From an uncultured Catenibacillus sp. (lineage in GTDB: Bacteria; Bacillota; Clostridia; Lachnospirales; Lachnospiraceae): 64,000 nt of DNA. The stretch lies in contig CAKRHR010000011.1 of the NCBI GenBank assembly GCA_934339005.1, forward strand, positions 1 through 64,000, given 5' to 3'. A model generated the notes under the pieces. The model searched no databases, was not told the origin of the DNA, and saw nothing but the letters and a program-made list of their open reading frames with translations. Shown here one piece after another: positions 44,734-54,225 of the stretch. Made by a program: the position numbers and the translations under genes. Numbering within the stretch: position 1 is the stretch's first letter; every line of letters starts with the position of its first letter.

Positions 44734-45912
44734 CTATTCACATACAATAACTTCTCTTGTTTCAATCGCTTCATCAATCATCTTATCAATGACATCTTCC
44801 AGATGACGTTCTGAACGTTCGATAACTTTGATATTTGGTTTTGTTACCGGATGTTTTGCCACGAAAATCGTACAGCAGTCTTCAAACGGCTGAATAGATG
44901 TTTCAAAAGCACCGATTTTTTCTGAAATGGCAATGATGTCATTCTTATCAAAACCGATCACCGGACGATATACAGGCAGTGTGCATACAGCATTTGTTGC
45001 AGCCAGACTCTGCATTGTCTGAGAAGCTACCTGACCAATACTTTCACCTGTAATCAGACCAAGGGCTTTGCTTTCGATGGCAATACGCTCTGCAATCTTC
45101 ATCATGTAACGACGCATGATAATTGTCAGTTCTTCGTGTGGGCACTTATCATAAATTGCAAGCTGGATATCTGTAAAATTGATAATATTTAATTTGATCG
45201 GGCCTGCGTATTTTGCAACGATTTTTGCTAGATCCACAACTTTTTGTTTTGCACGTTCACTTGTGTAAGGTGGTGCATGGAAATAAGTTGCTTCAATGAC
45301 AACACCACGTTTGGCAATCATATAACCTGCTACAGGGCTGTCGATACCACCGGATAACAGAAGCATTGCTTTGCCGTTTGTACCGATTGGCATACCGCCA
45401 GGACCTGGAATTGTCTTTGAATAAATGTGACCCTTTGCGCGCAGTTCAATATTTAAAAGCACATCCGGTTTGTGCACATCAACTTTTAATTCAGGGAAAC
45501 GATTTAAAAGATACTCACCCATATCTGCGTTCATTTCCATGGATTTCTTTGGATATGATTTATCTGCACGACGAGATTCGACTTTAAATGTAAAATTCTT
45601 ATCTTCATAGGCCTGTTCAATATAATCACCTACAGCCTGGCAAAGATTATCCCATTCATAGTTATCACAGTGAACAACCGGGCAGATGGCAACAATGCCA
45701 AATACACGCTGAAGTGCTGCAACTACCTCATCGTAATCATAATCAGACAGCGCATCCACGTAGATACGTCCCTGTTCCTTCGTAACTTTAAATTCACCTG
45801 TACCCTTTAATGCAAAATTAATCTGACGCACAAGGGCATCTTCAAAAATATAACGGTTTTTACCTTTTAAACCGATTTCGCCATATTTAATCAAAAAAGC
45901 TTCATACTTCAT
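44734..45912 (-). CDS. thiI: tRNA 4-thiouridine synthase
   Basis: The protein has 392 residues from the ATG at 45912, which has GGGAGG before it. THUMP domain, then the PP-loop L-L-S-G-G-I-D-S-P-V-A-G-Y. It moves sulfur to U8 of tRNA and can also serve thiamine synthesis. The C-terminal rhodanese domain of enterobacterial ThiI is absent, as usual in Firmicutes. The start overlaps the stop of the cysteine desulfurase gene (TAATG), which supplies the sulfur. Confidence 0.95.
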   Translation of the reverse strand: MKYEAFLIKYGEIGLKGKNRYIFEDALVRQINFALKGTGEFKVTKEQGRIYVDALSDYDYDEVVAALQRVFGIVAICPVVHCDNYEWDNLCQAVGDYIEQAYEDKNFTFKVESRRADKSYPKKSMEMNADMGEYLLNRFPELKVDVHKPDVLLNIELRAKGHIYSKTIPGPGGMPIGTNGKAMLLLSGGIDSPVAGYMIAKRGVVIEATYFHAPPYTSERAKQKVVDLAKIVAKYAGPIKLNIINFTDIQLAIYDKCPHEELTIIMRRYMMKIAERIAIESKALGLITGESIGQVASQTMQSLAATNAVCTLPVYRPVIGFDKNDIIAISEKIGAFETSIQPFEDCCTIFVAKHPVTKPNIKVIERSERHLEDVIDKMIDEAIETREVIVCE

Positions 45913-47096
45913 TATCTTCTTCCTCCCGGTGTGTATCGGCGCAGCACTGGCACCAATGTTTCCAGACATGATATGCAATAATCCAGTTCCTCCTGTGTCG
46001 TTTCCAGACTGAAGCTGAATCGAATCGTTGCATCCAGATATTTCTTATCAACGCCAATCGCCTTTAAAGTACCGCTAATGGCAGGATGGTTCGATGAGCA
46101 GGCAGAACCTGAAGACACATAAACGCCTTTTTCCTCAAGTGCATGCAAAAGCACCTCTGCACGAATCTTTTCAAAGCTGACGCTGACAACATGTGGTGCG
46201 CAGCCTTTTGAAAAGCCCATATCCACACAATCTTCAAAGCCGTTGACAACAACGCCGTCCATCTGTTTGATTTTTCCAATAAAATCCGAACGCAATGCAT
46301 ATAAATGTGCAATCTTTGTTTCTAAATCAGTATATGTGATTTCGGCTGCTTTTGCAATACCTGCAATACCGGGAACATTTTCCGTACCGGAACGCATATC
46401 TTTTTGCTGGCCGCCGCCAAAAATCAATGGTTTCACTTTAACTTTGTCTTTAATATATAAAACACCGGTACCCTTCGGACCATGAAGTTTATGTCCACTG
46501 ATACTCAGCAAGTCTATCTTTAATTTTCTTGGGTAAATACGAAGTTTGCCAAACCCCTGAATCGCATCCACATGGAAAAGGATGTCTTTATTGTAATCTT
46601 TGATTATCTTACCAATCTCATCCAGTGGTTCAATTGTTCCGATTTCATTGTTGACACACATCACAGATACTAAAATTGTATCCTCCCGAAGTGCTGATTT
46701 TAAGGCATCTAATGACACCATGCCCTTCTCATCCACAGGTAGCCAGGTCACTTCATATCCCTGATGTTCAAGTTCAATCAAAGGGTTATATATAGAAGCA
46801 TGTTCAATCGCTGTAGAAATAATGTGTTTGCCACGGCGCATATTCGCTGCGGCTGCACCTGCAAGTGCTGTATTATTTGATTCTGTGCCGCCTGAAGTAA
46901 AATATATTTCCTTCGGCTCTACTTTTAAAATTCCGGCAAATACATCCTTTGCATAGCGGATGTATTTTTCTGCATCCACACCCTTTGTATGTAATGAAGA
47001 TGGATTGCCATAATTTGTTTTCATAGCTTCCATCACAATATCACACACTTCATCGTATGCTCTGGTTGTTGCCGCATTATCTAAATATGCTTCCAT
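45912..47096 (-). CDS. Cysteine desulfurase (NifS/IscS family)
   Basis: The protein has 394 residues from the ATG at 47096 (AAGGA before). It begins Y-L-D-N-A-A-T-T. The PLP Lys is in S-G-H-K-L-H-G-P-K-G, and the active-site Cys in S-S-G-S-A-C-S-S. It takes sulfur from cysteine for thiI, encoded next with a one-base overlap, and perhaps for Fe-S clusters. Probably the NifZ-like partner of ThiI. Confidence 0.94.
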   Translation of the reverse strand: MEAYLDNAATTRAYDEVCDIVMEAMKTNYGNPSSLHTKGVDAEKYIRYAKDVFAGILKVEPKEIYFTSGGTESNNTALAGAAAANMRRGKHIISTAIEHASIYNPLIELEHQGYEVTWLPVDEKGMVSLDALKSALREDTILVSVMCVNNEIGTIEPLDEIGKIIKDYNKDILFHVDAIQGFGKLRIYPRKLKIDLLSISGHKLHGPKGTGVLYIKDKVKVKPLIFGGGQQKDMRSGTENVPGIAGIAKAAEITYTDLETKIAHLYALRSDFIGKIKQMDGVVVNGFEDCVDMGFSKGCAPHVVSVSFEKIRAEVLLHALEEKGVYVSSGSACSSNHPAISGTLKAIGVDKKYLDATIRFSFSLETTQEELDYCISCLETLVPVLRRYTPGGRR

Positions 47097-47134
47097 ATAT
47101 CGTCCTTTCATAACATTTCTTAATTAATCTTCGT

Positions 47135-47872
47135 TTAATTATCCAGTTCAAACATTAATATACTGAGTGCCGTCAAACCCGCTGTTTCTGTTCGTAAAAT
47201 ACGTCTGCCCAGGGTCATCGTATGCACACCCTGTGCAATCGCCGCCTCCACTTCGATCTCATCAAATCCGCCCTCCGGTCCGATAAAAATACCGATGGAC
47301 TTCTTGTCACGCATGGAATGGACTAATGCTCTGGCATCCTCCATCCCTGAGGCTTTCTCATAAGGCAGTACTGCTGCTTCTAACTCTGATGCCATATTCA
47401 GTGCCTCTTTAAAAGGCACTGGTGCCATCACTTCAGGAATCAGTCCACGCCCGGACTGCTTTGCCGCACTCTCGGCAATCTGCTGCCATCTCGTCAGCTT
47501 CTTGGCTTCCTTCTTCGCATCCAGCTTGACAATCGTGCGTTTCATCACCACCGGCACAATCGCATACACGCCAAGCTCCACCGCTTTCTGGATAATCAGC
47601 TCCATCTTGTCAGCCTTTGGCAGCCCCTGGAATAAATAGAGTTTTGCCGGCAATTCCACATAGGAATCCCATGAATTTTCTATATGCACAAAAATGGCAG
47701 ACTTATCCATCTGCTCAATTTTTCCAAAATAATCTTTGCCTGCGCCGTCGCTGACAGAAATTTCTTCACCGACATTCATGCGCAGAACATTTTTGATATG
47801 ATTGACATCGTTTCCGGTAATCTCAATCTGATCACCGTTCACCGCTTCCGGTTTTACAAAAAATCTTGGCAT
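47135..47872 (-). CDS. rsmE: 16S rRNA m3U1498 methyltransferase
   Basis: The protein has 245 residues from the ATG at 47872, which has GGAGGA before it. Typical SPOUT parts: M-P-R-F-F-V near the start, I-F-I-G-P-E-G-G-F-D-E-I-E, and L-G-R-R-I-L-R-T-E-T-A near the end. It methylates U1498 of 16S rRNA. Beside prmA and dnaJ, a common Firmicute order. Confidence 0.95.
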   Translation of the reverse strand: MPRFFVKPEAVNGDQIEITGNDVNHIKNVLRMNVGEEISVSDGAGKDYFGKIEQMDKSAIFVHIENSWDSYVELPAKLYLFQGLPKADKMELIIQKAVELGVYAIVPVVMKRTIVKLDAKKEAKKLTRWQQIAESAAKQSGRGLIPEVMAPVPFKEALNMASELEAAVLPYEKASGMEDARALVHSMRDKKSIGIFIGPEGGFDEIEVEAAIAQGVHTMTLGRRILRTETAGLTALSILMFELDN

Positions 47873-47904
47873 AACTCCTCCGTTATCCATCTGAATTTAT
47901 CTGA

Positions 47905-48858
47905 TTATGCTCTTGCTGTAAATGATACCCAGTCACCTGAATGTGTTACTTCCACAATCTCAAAGCCATTGGCAAGGAGCGCTTCTCTGACAGCTTCTTC
48001 CTTCATATCAATAATACCTGATGAAATAAAGAGTGCCCCCGGCTTCATATTATCTTTGATCACACCTGATAATGGAATAATAATATCTGCCAGAATATTT
48101 GCCACAACAATATCATACTGGTGCATGCCCATCTCCTGTCGAAATGCCGCATCTGTAATAATATCGCCGGTTTTTACTGTGTATTTGTCCATGTCGATAT
48201 GATTGACTTTGGCATTTTCAATCGCAGCTTCCACCGCATGTACATCCACATCTGTTGCAGATGCAGATTTGATACCAAGCATCAAACCGATGATAGATAA
48301 AATACCACTACCACAGCCCACATCAAACAATTCGTATTCCGGTTTTAAGTACTTCTTAAGCTGTGTAATGCACAGGCGTGTTGTGTGATGCATACCTGTA
48401 CCAAAGGATGTGCCCGGGTCTAATTCTACAACAAGTGTGTCATCCGCCACATCATCTAAAGTTTCCCATGTCGGTTTAATCCAGATTTTATCATCCACCT
48501 GGAATGGTTTCCAGTATTTCTTCCAGTTATTCATCCAGTCTTCATCGGCTGTCTGAGTTTTGACAATCGTACCTTCACCGATATCCACAAAATCTTTTAA
48601 TTCATGAACTGCATCCAGCACTTTGCGAATGGTATCATCGGAATCATTTTCCGGTTCAATGTAAAAAGATACATAAGCCACACCGTCATCCGGACCAAGC
48701 TCAGGCAGAATATCGATAAACATCTGCTTTTTTTCTTCCTCTGTTAACGGAATCTTATCCTCGATTTCAATACCCTCAATGCCAAGTTCATCCAATGTAT
48801 AACTGATTAAATCCACAGCCTCTGTTGTCGTTGTCAGTGTATATTTATTCCATCTCAT
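47905..48858 (-). CDS. prmA: Ribosomal protein L11 methyltransferase
   Basis: The protein has 317 residues: an N-terminal substrate-recognition domain, then the SAM domain with E-L-F-D-V-G-C-G-S-G-I-L and V-V-A-N-I-L-A-D-I-I. It methylates ribosomal protein L11. AAGGAG stands before the ATG. It follows dnaJ, after a gap with AT-rich repeats. Confidence 0.95.
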   Translation of the reverse strand: MRWNKYTLTTTTEAVDLISYTLDELGIEGIEIEDKIPLTEEEKKQMFIDILPELGPDDGVAYVSFYIEPENDSDDTIRKVLDAVHELKDFVDIGEGTIVKTQTADEDWMNNWKKYWKPFQVDDKIWIKPTWETLDDVADDTLVVELDPGTSFGTGMHHTTRLCITQLKKYLKPEYELFDVGCGSGILSIIGLMLGIKSASATDVDVHAVEAAIENAKVNHIDMDKYTVKTGDIITDAAFRQEMGMHQYDIVVANILADIIIPLSGVIKDNMKPGALFISSGIIDMKEEAVREALLANGFEIVEVTHSGDWVSFTARA

Positions 48859-48969
48859 ATGCGGACTCCTTATTATTAAATGCTTTATATGCCTGATTTT
48901 CAGATGTTCTGCTATTTAAGTACTTCTATTTAATTAAATACCTAAATAAAAGTACTTTATCTTGATACT

Positions 48970-50142
48970 TTATTCTTCAAATGCTTCTTTGATTTTTTCT
49001 TTGAAGGATTTCTTCTTTTTGCTACCATCTTCACCATCGCTGTCAAGCTTTTCACCCTTCATGGCTGCATCAAAGCGACGCAGTGCTTCTTTTTGCTCTG
49101 CATTCATCTTCTCAGGTACCTGAACAACAAGTGTTACATAATGATTACCTCTTGTGTTCTTGTTGCGCAGCGTCGGCACACCTTTGCCGCGCAGTGTAAT
49201 ACGTGCATCTGTCTGTGTACCCGGTTTGATTGTCTGTGTTACATCACCATCAACTGTTTTAATGGTAATATCTGCGCCAAGTGCAGCATCCGCAAATGAA
49301 ATCGGCACTGTCGTATAGATATCATAGCCCTGTCTTTGGAAAATAGGATGTCTGTCAACATTCACACCGACAAGCAAATCACCTCTTGGACCGCCATTGA
49401 CACCTGGTTCACCCTTGCCTTTGATGCGGACACTCTGACCGTTATCTATACCTGCAGGAATAGAGATTTCAATCGTTTTGTTGTTCTTGATATAACCTGT
49501 ACCACTGCAATCTGTACATTTTTCTTTGATAATCTTACCTGTACCATGACAGTCCGGACATGTCTGAACATTTCTCACTGCGCCAAATAAGGACTGCTGT
49601 GTATAAACCACCTGTCCTTTACCACCACATTTTGAACATGTTTCAGGTGATGTACCAGGCTTTGCACCTGTACCATGACAATGTGGGCATTCATCCTTGA
49701 TACCCATCTGAATCTTCTTATCTACACCAAATACAGCTTCCATAAATGAAACACGCATTGTAATCTTTACGTTTGCGCCCTGCATTGGTCCATTGTAACT
49801 GCTTCTGGAACGGCCGCCGCCAAACAGGTCACTGAAAATGTCACCCATGCCGCCGCCAAAAATATCACTGAAATCAAAACCGCCAAAGCCGCCGGCACCT
49901 GCACCGCCGCCCTGTTCAAAGGCTGCATGACCAAACTGGTCGTACTGTTTTCTCTTTTCAGGATCTGATAATACTGCATACGCTTCGGATGCTTCTTTAA
50001 ACTTAACTTCCGCTTCTTTATCTCCCGGATTCATATCCGGATGATACTTCTTTGCAAGAACACGATATGCTTTTTTGATTTCCGCATCGGTTGCAGTCTT
50101 TGCTACGCCAAGCACTTCGTAATAATCTCTCTTGTCTGCCAT
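48970..50142 (-). CDS. dnaJ: Chaperone DnaJ
   Basis: The protein has 390 residues: J domain with H-P-D, Gly/Phe-rich linker, four CxxCxGxG zinc repeats, and the C-terminal substrate domain. It stimulates the DnaK ATPase and delivers clients. Between dnaK and dnaJ lies a hairpin (about 50222-50252) without a U-run, which could set the DnaK:DnaJ ratio. Confidence 0.98.
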   Translation of the reverse strand: MADKRDYYEVLGVAKTATDAEIKKAYRVLAKKYHPDMNPGDKEAEVKFKEASEAYAVLSDPEKRKQYDQFGHAAFEQGGGAGAGGFGGFDFSDIFGGGMGDIFSDLFGGGRSRSSYNGPMQGANVKITMRVSFMEAVFGVDKKIQMGIKDECPHCHGTGAKPGTSPETCSKCGGKGQVVYTQQSLFGAVRNVQTCPDCHGTGKIIKEKCTDCSGTGYIKNNKTIEISIPAGIDNGQSVRIKGKGEPGVNGGPRGDLLVGVNVDRHPIFQRQGYDIYTTVPISFADAALGADITIKTVDGDVTQTIKPGTQTDARITLRGKGVPTLRNKNTRGNHYVTLVVQVPEKMNAEQKEALRRFDAAMKGEKLDSDGEDGSKKKKSFKEKIKEAFEE

Positions 50143-50296
50143 AACTTACTCCTCTATTTCACACACTTCTTTATAATCTGATATGAATGGCTCCATAACG
50201 GAACTTTTGTTATACATAAATGCCGAATGGGAGTTGTGCACTCCCACCCGGCTTATATAATACTTGATACATTCGAAGATGTCAATTATAAGTGAA

Positions 50297-52165
50297 TTAA
50301 ACTTCTTTATAATCTGCATCTACGACATCATCGTTCTGCTGATATGCATTTGTGTTCTGTTCTGGCTGAGGACCTGCGCCCTGAGCACCCTGTGCTGCTG
50401 CGCCAGCGGCTTCATACATCTTTGTGAATACGCCCTGAGCTGCATCCATCAATCTCTGTTTAGCTGCTTTAATATCTTCAACCTGTGCATCTGTAATATC
50501 ATCTGCAGGTGTGGAAGCAAGTAATGATTTCAGGCTGTCAATTTCTGTCTGAACTTTTGCTTTTTCATCTGCGCTGATCTTATCACCAACTTCGTTCAAA
50601 GCTTTTTCTGTCTGGAATACCATAGCATCTGCTTCGTTTCTGGCTTCAATTGCGTCTTTACGACGTTTGTCTTCTGCTTCAAACTGAGCAGCTTCTTTAA
50701 CAGCTTTATCGATTTCAGCATCTGACATGTTAGAACCTGCTGTGATTGTAATGTGCTGTTCACGACCTGTACCAAGGTCTTTTGCAGATACATTTACAAT
50801 ACCGTTGGCATCGATATCGAATGTAACTTCAATCTGAGGGATACCACGTGGAGCTGGTGCAATACCATCCAGTCTGAACTGGCCAAGGCTCTTGTTATCT
50901 TTTGCAAACTGTCTTTCACCCTGTACGATGTTGATATCTACGGCTGACTGGTTATCAGCAGCTGTTGAGAATACCTGGCTCTTTCTTGTAGGGATTGTTG
51001 TATTTCTTTCAATCAGGTGTGTTGCGATACCACCCATTGTTTCGATAGACAGTGTTAATGGTGTAACATCAAGAAGAAGGATGTCACCGGCACCTGAATC
51101 ACCTGCAAGTTTACCACCCTGGATAGAAGCACCGATAGCAACACATTCATCTGGATTTAAGTTCTTGCTAGGTTCTTTGCCTGTCAACTGTTTAACTTTA
51201 TCCTGTACTGCAGGGATACGTGTTGAACCACCAACAAGTAATACTTTTGATAATTCGCTTGCTGTAAGACCAGCATCACGGAGTGCGTTCTGAACAGGGA
51301 TGACTGTTCTTTCAACAAGATCTGCTGTTAATTCATCGAATTTAGCTCTTGTAAGATTCATATCAAAATGTTTTGGACCTTCGCTTGTAGCTGTGATGAA
51401 TGGCAGGTTGATGTTTGTTGTAGCTGCACTTGAAAGCTCTTTCTTAGCTTTTTCAGCTGCTTCACGAAGACGCTGCATAGCCATCTTATCACCTGAAAGA
51501 TCGATGCCTTCTGCATTCTTAAATTCCTGAAGCATGTAACGTGTAATCTTTTCATCGAAGTCATCGCCACCAAGTCTGTTATCACCACTTGTTGCAAGAA
51601 CTTCGATAACACCGTCACCGATTTCGATAACAGATACATCGAATGTACCACCACCAAGGTCGTATACCATAATCTTCTGTTCTTTTTCGTTATCAAGGCC
51701 GTAAGCTAAAGCTGCTGCTGTAGGTTCGTTGATGATACGTTTTACATCAAGACCTGCAATCTTACCTGCATCTTTTGTAGCCTGTCTCTGTGCATCATTG
51801 AAGTAAGCAGGAACTGTAATAACTGCTTCTGTAACTTTTTCGCCAAGGTAGCTTTCAGCATCTGCTTTTAATTTCTGAAGAATCATTGCTGAAATTTCCT
51901 GTGGTGAATATTTCTTATCATCAATTGTAACTCTGTAGTCAGAACCCATATGTCTTTTAATTGAAGAAATTGTCTTTTCTGAGTTTGTAACTGCCTGACG
52001 TTTTGCAGGTTCACCGACTAATCTTTCACCTGTCTTTGTAAATGCTACAACAGATGGTGTTGTTCTTGCGCCTTCTGTATTTGCGATAACTACTGGCTTA
52101 CCGCCTTCCATAACTGCTACACATGAATTTGTTGTACCTAAGTCAATACCAATAATCTTACTCAT
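50297..52165 (-). CDS. dnaK: Chaperone DnaK (Hsp70)
   Basis: The protein has 622 residues from the ATG at 52165 (AGGAGG before). It starts I-I-G-I-D-L-G-T-T-N-S-C and contains D-L-G-G-G-T-F-D-V-S and the substrate-binding domain, ending with a Gln/Asn-rich tail (D-D-V-V-D-A-D-Y-K-E-V). Part of the hrcA-grpE-dnaK-dnaJ operon. Confidence 0.98.
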   Translation of the reverse strand: MSKIIGIDLGTTNSCVAVMEGGKPVVIANTEGARTTPSVVAFTKTGERLVGEPAKRQAVTNSEKTISSIKRHMGSDYRVTIDDKKYSPQEISAMILQKLKADAESYLGEKVTEAVITVPAYFNDAQRQATKDAGKIAGLDVKRIINEPTAAALAYGLDNEKEQKIMVYDLGGGTFDVSVIEIGDGVIEVLATSGDNRLGGDDFDEKITRYMLQEFKNAEGIDLSGDKMAMQRLREAAEKAKKELSSAATTNINLPFITATSEGPKHFDMNLTRAKFDELTADLVERTVIPVQNALRDAGLTASELSKVLLVGGSTRIPAVQDKVKQLTGKEPSKNLNPDECVAIGASIQGGKLAGDSGAGDILLLDVTPLTLSIETMGGIATHLIERNTTIPTRKSQVFSTAADNQSAVDINIVQGERQFAKDNKSLGQFRLDGIAPAPRGIPQIEVTFDIDANGIVNVSAKDLGTGREQHITITAGSNMSDAEIDKAVKEAAQFEAEDKRRKDAIEARNEADAMVFQTEKALNEVGDKISADEKAKVQTEIDSLKSLLASTPADDITDAQVEDIKAAKQRLMDAAQGVFTKMYEAAGAAAQGAQGAGPQPEQNTNAYQQNDDVVDADYKEV

Positions 52166-52247
52166 AATTATGTCCTCCTGATTTTTCAATCATCATTCTA
52201 TCTAATTAATTTATCTGTTTGCTTGTAACTATATTTGAAACAGTTGC

Positions 52248-52883
52248 TTATTCAGCAACCATGACCATGCTGTGACGGATGATACGTTCTTTGTACATAT
52301 AACCTTTCTGAAGTTCCTGTGTTACAATACCGGATTCGTATTCATCACTTGGTGCCTGCATCACTGCATTGTGATATGTCGGGTCAAATTCTTTGCCGAC
52401 AGCTTCAATCGGTGTCACGCCCATGTCTGAAAGTGTTGTCATAAGTTTCTTGTAAACCATCTCGATGCCCTTTGCAAAGGAAGAATCTTTATCTTCTTCG
52501 CTCATCGCTGCAAAGCCTCTCTCCAGATCATCAATCACTGGAAGAATCTTTGTTACGACATCAGATGCACCCATCTCAAACATCTGGCTCTTTTCTTTGT
52601 CTGTACGTTTTCTGAAGTTATCAAACTCAGCCATATTGCGTATCAGACGGTCATTGAGTTCTTCAATCTTTTCATCCTTCGGGTCTTTCTTCTTATCTTT
52701 CTTTTTGAAGAATTTACCTTTTTTCTTGTCATCATCTTCTTCAGATGATGTATCAGATGCTTCTGCATCTTCAGAAGGTTCGGATGCGGCCTCTTCGGAA
52801 GCTTTAACATCTTCTGAAGTTTCTGTATCTTCTGCTGTCGCTTCCATATCTTTATCTAAATCTTTTTCCATCTCTGCCATCAT
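52248..52883 (-). CDS. grpE: Nucleotide exchange factor GrpE
   Basis: The protein has 211 residues. The ATG at 52883 follows GAGGTG. The first ~75 residues are a Glu/Asp/Ser-rich, low-complexity region. The coiled coil and the beta domain (N-M-A-E-F-D-N-F-R-K-R, Y-H-N-A-V-M and G-Y-M-Y-K-E-R-I-I-R) follow. It exchanges ADP for ATP on DnaK. Confidence 0.96.
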   Translation of the reverse strand: MMAEMEKDLDKDMEATAEDTETSEDVKASEEAASEPSEDAEASDTSSEEDDDKKKGKFFKKKDKKKDPKDEKIEELNDRLIRNMAEFDNFRKRTDKEKSQMFEMGASDVVTKILPVIDDLERGFAAMSEEDKDSSFAKGIEMVYKKLMTTLSDMGVTPIEAVGKEFDPTYHNAVMQAPSDEYESGIVTQELQKGYMYKERIIRHSMVMVAE

Positions 52884-52896
52884 TGTCACCTCTATA

Positions 52897-53928
52897 TTAC
52901 TTTCTGTAAATCTTGTCAAGCTGTTCCATCATCGTCTGAAGGTTGCTGACAACTTTTTTATAATCCATGCGCTTTGGTCCGATAATACCTATCGTTCCCT
53001 GAACGCCTTCTTCCAATTCATAAGTTGCTGTAACGACGCTGCAATCTTTCATGGAGTTAATCGGTGATTCATCACCGATGTACACCTGAATGGCATTCTT
53101 GCCATCGCCTTCCCGCTTTATCGCATCGGATGCCAGATTCGTCAGTTCTTTCTTTTCTTCGAATTCATACAGCAGTTCGCTGGCTTTTTGTGTATCGGAT
53201 AATTCCGGATACTTCAAAAGGTTTGTCGCACCACTCGTATAAATCTCCATGTCATCTTCTTCCTGAATCGCATTGGCAATAGCATCAATCACATCACTGA
53301 TAATCTGATTATGTCCGATTGCCTGCTGCTTCATCTTGCCGATGATGTCCATGTTGATTTCCTGAAGGCTTAATCCCTGAAGAAATGTGTTCAATACTAA
53401 ATTCAGCTTCACAACATCTTCTTCAACGATAATATCATCAGATTCGATAACTTTGTTCTTGATGATGTTGCCTTCAATCATCATCACTGCCAGAATCTGA
53501 TGTTCATCCACTCTGGATAGCTGGATAAATCTGAGCTTCTTGCCTTTGTACTGGGGTGCCGAAATCATCGTCGCATAATTGGTATTCGTAGCCAGAAGTC
53601 TTGCGACCTGCTTAAGTGTCTGGTCTAACTTATCTGCCTTGCGAATCATGACTTCCTTCATCTCATCGACTTCTGCGATCTTCTCCTTCATCAGGTTGTC
53701 AACATAGAATCGATAACCTTTGTCTGAAGGAATTCGCCCCGCCGAAGTATGTGGCTGAACGATGTAACCCATATCCTCCAAATCGGACATCTCATTCCGA
53801 ATCGTCGCTGAGCTTAAATTCAAATCTGTAAATTTGGAAATGGTTCTGGACCCTACCGGTTCGCCAGTATACAGATACGTCTGTATAATCGCATTCAGAA
53901 TCTTTATTTTTCTGTCATCTAAATCCAT
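52897..53928 (-). CDS. hrcA: Heat-inducible transcription repressor HrcA
   Basis: The protein has 343 residues: winged-helix start (R-K-I-K-I-L-N-A-I-I-Q-T-Y-L-Y-T-G-E-P-V-G-S-R), then the HrcA core. It represses its own operon by binding CIRCE, which lies just upstream (53952-53978). GAGGTG stands before the ATG. Confidence 0.97.
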   Translation of the reverse strand: MDLDDRKIKILNAIIQTYLYTGEPVGSRTISKFTDLNLSSATIRNEMSDLEDMGYIVQPHTSAGRIPSDKGYRFYVDNLMKEKIAEVDEMKEVMIRKADKLDQTLKQVARLLATNTNYATMISAPQYKGKKLRFIQLSRVDEHQILAVMMIEGNIIKNKVIESDDIIVEEDVVKLNLVLNTFLQGLSLQEINMDIIGKMKQQAIGHNQIISDVIDAIANAIQEEDDMEIYTSGATNLLKYPELSDTQKASELLYEFEEKKELTNLASDAIKREGDGKNAIQVYIGDESPINSMKDCSVVTATYELEEGVQGTIGIIGPKRMDYKKVVSNLQTMMEQLDKIYRK

Positions 53929-53951
53929 CCCATCACCTCATCTCTAAGTTG

Positions 53952-53978
53952 TTAGCACTCATCAATTAAGAGTGCTAA
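53952..53978. promoter_or_regulatory. CIRCE operator
   Basis: Exact consensus: TTAGCACTC, nine bases, GAGTGCTAA. HrcA binding site between the promoter and the hrcA start. Confidence 0.97.
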
Positions 53979-53992
53979 TATCTTATGTACTA

Positions 53993-54021
53993 AAGATACC
54001 ACTCACCTATTTTTTTGTCAA
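53993..54021 (-). promoter_or_regulatory. hrcA operon promoter
   Basis: Minus-strand TTGACA (54016-54021), 17 bases, TATCTT (53993-53998), placed directly before CIRCE. Confidence 0.8.
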
Positions 54022-54119
54022 TACTAATTCACACAATTTTCAAAATTTTTATTTTCCGGTCATAAATGTGGTCTATTCAGACAGACAAAAAGTGTTTTGA
54101 CGGTGATTGTTTTTTGCTT

Positions 54120-54148
54120 TTGACGGCTGTCTTTTCTTATATTATAAT
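54120..54148 (+). promoter_or_regulatory. hemW promoter
   Basis: TTGACG (54120-54125), 17 bases, TATAAT (54143-54148). The transcript would begin inside the palindrome at 54152-54182. Confidence 0.75.
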
Positions 54149-54151
54149 GAT

Positions 54152-54182
54152 ATGAGTGTCAAAAGTAAATTTTGCCACTCAT
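54152..54182. repeat. Copy of the GAGTGGCAAAA palindrome at the hemW transcript start
   Basis: Arms of 13 bases (54152-54164, 54170-54182) around GTAAA with one mismatch. Same core as the palindrome at 37532-37576. Confidence 0.7.
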
Positions 54183-54225
54183 TGATGTATACAACTTGCT
54201 AAATTATATATTCAGGAGGTTTTTC

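Noticed and set aside
50222..50252. Terminator between dnaK and dnaJ
   Set aside because: The stem has mismatches and no U-run follows; more likely a processing or ratio-setting hairpin.
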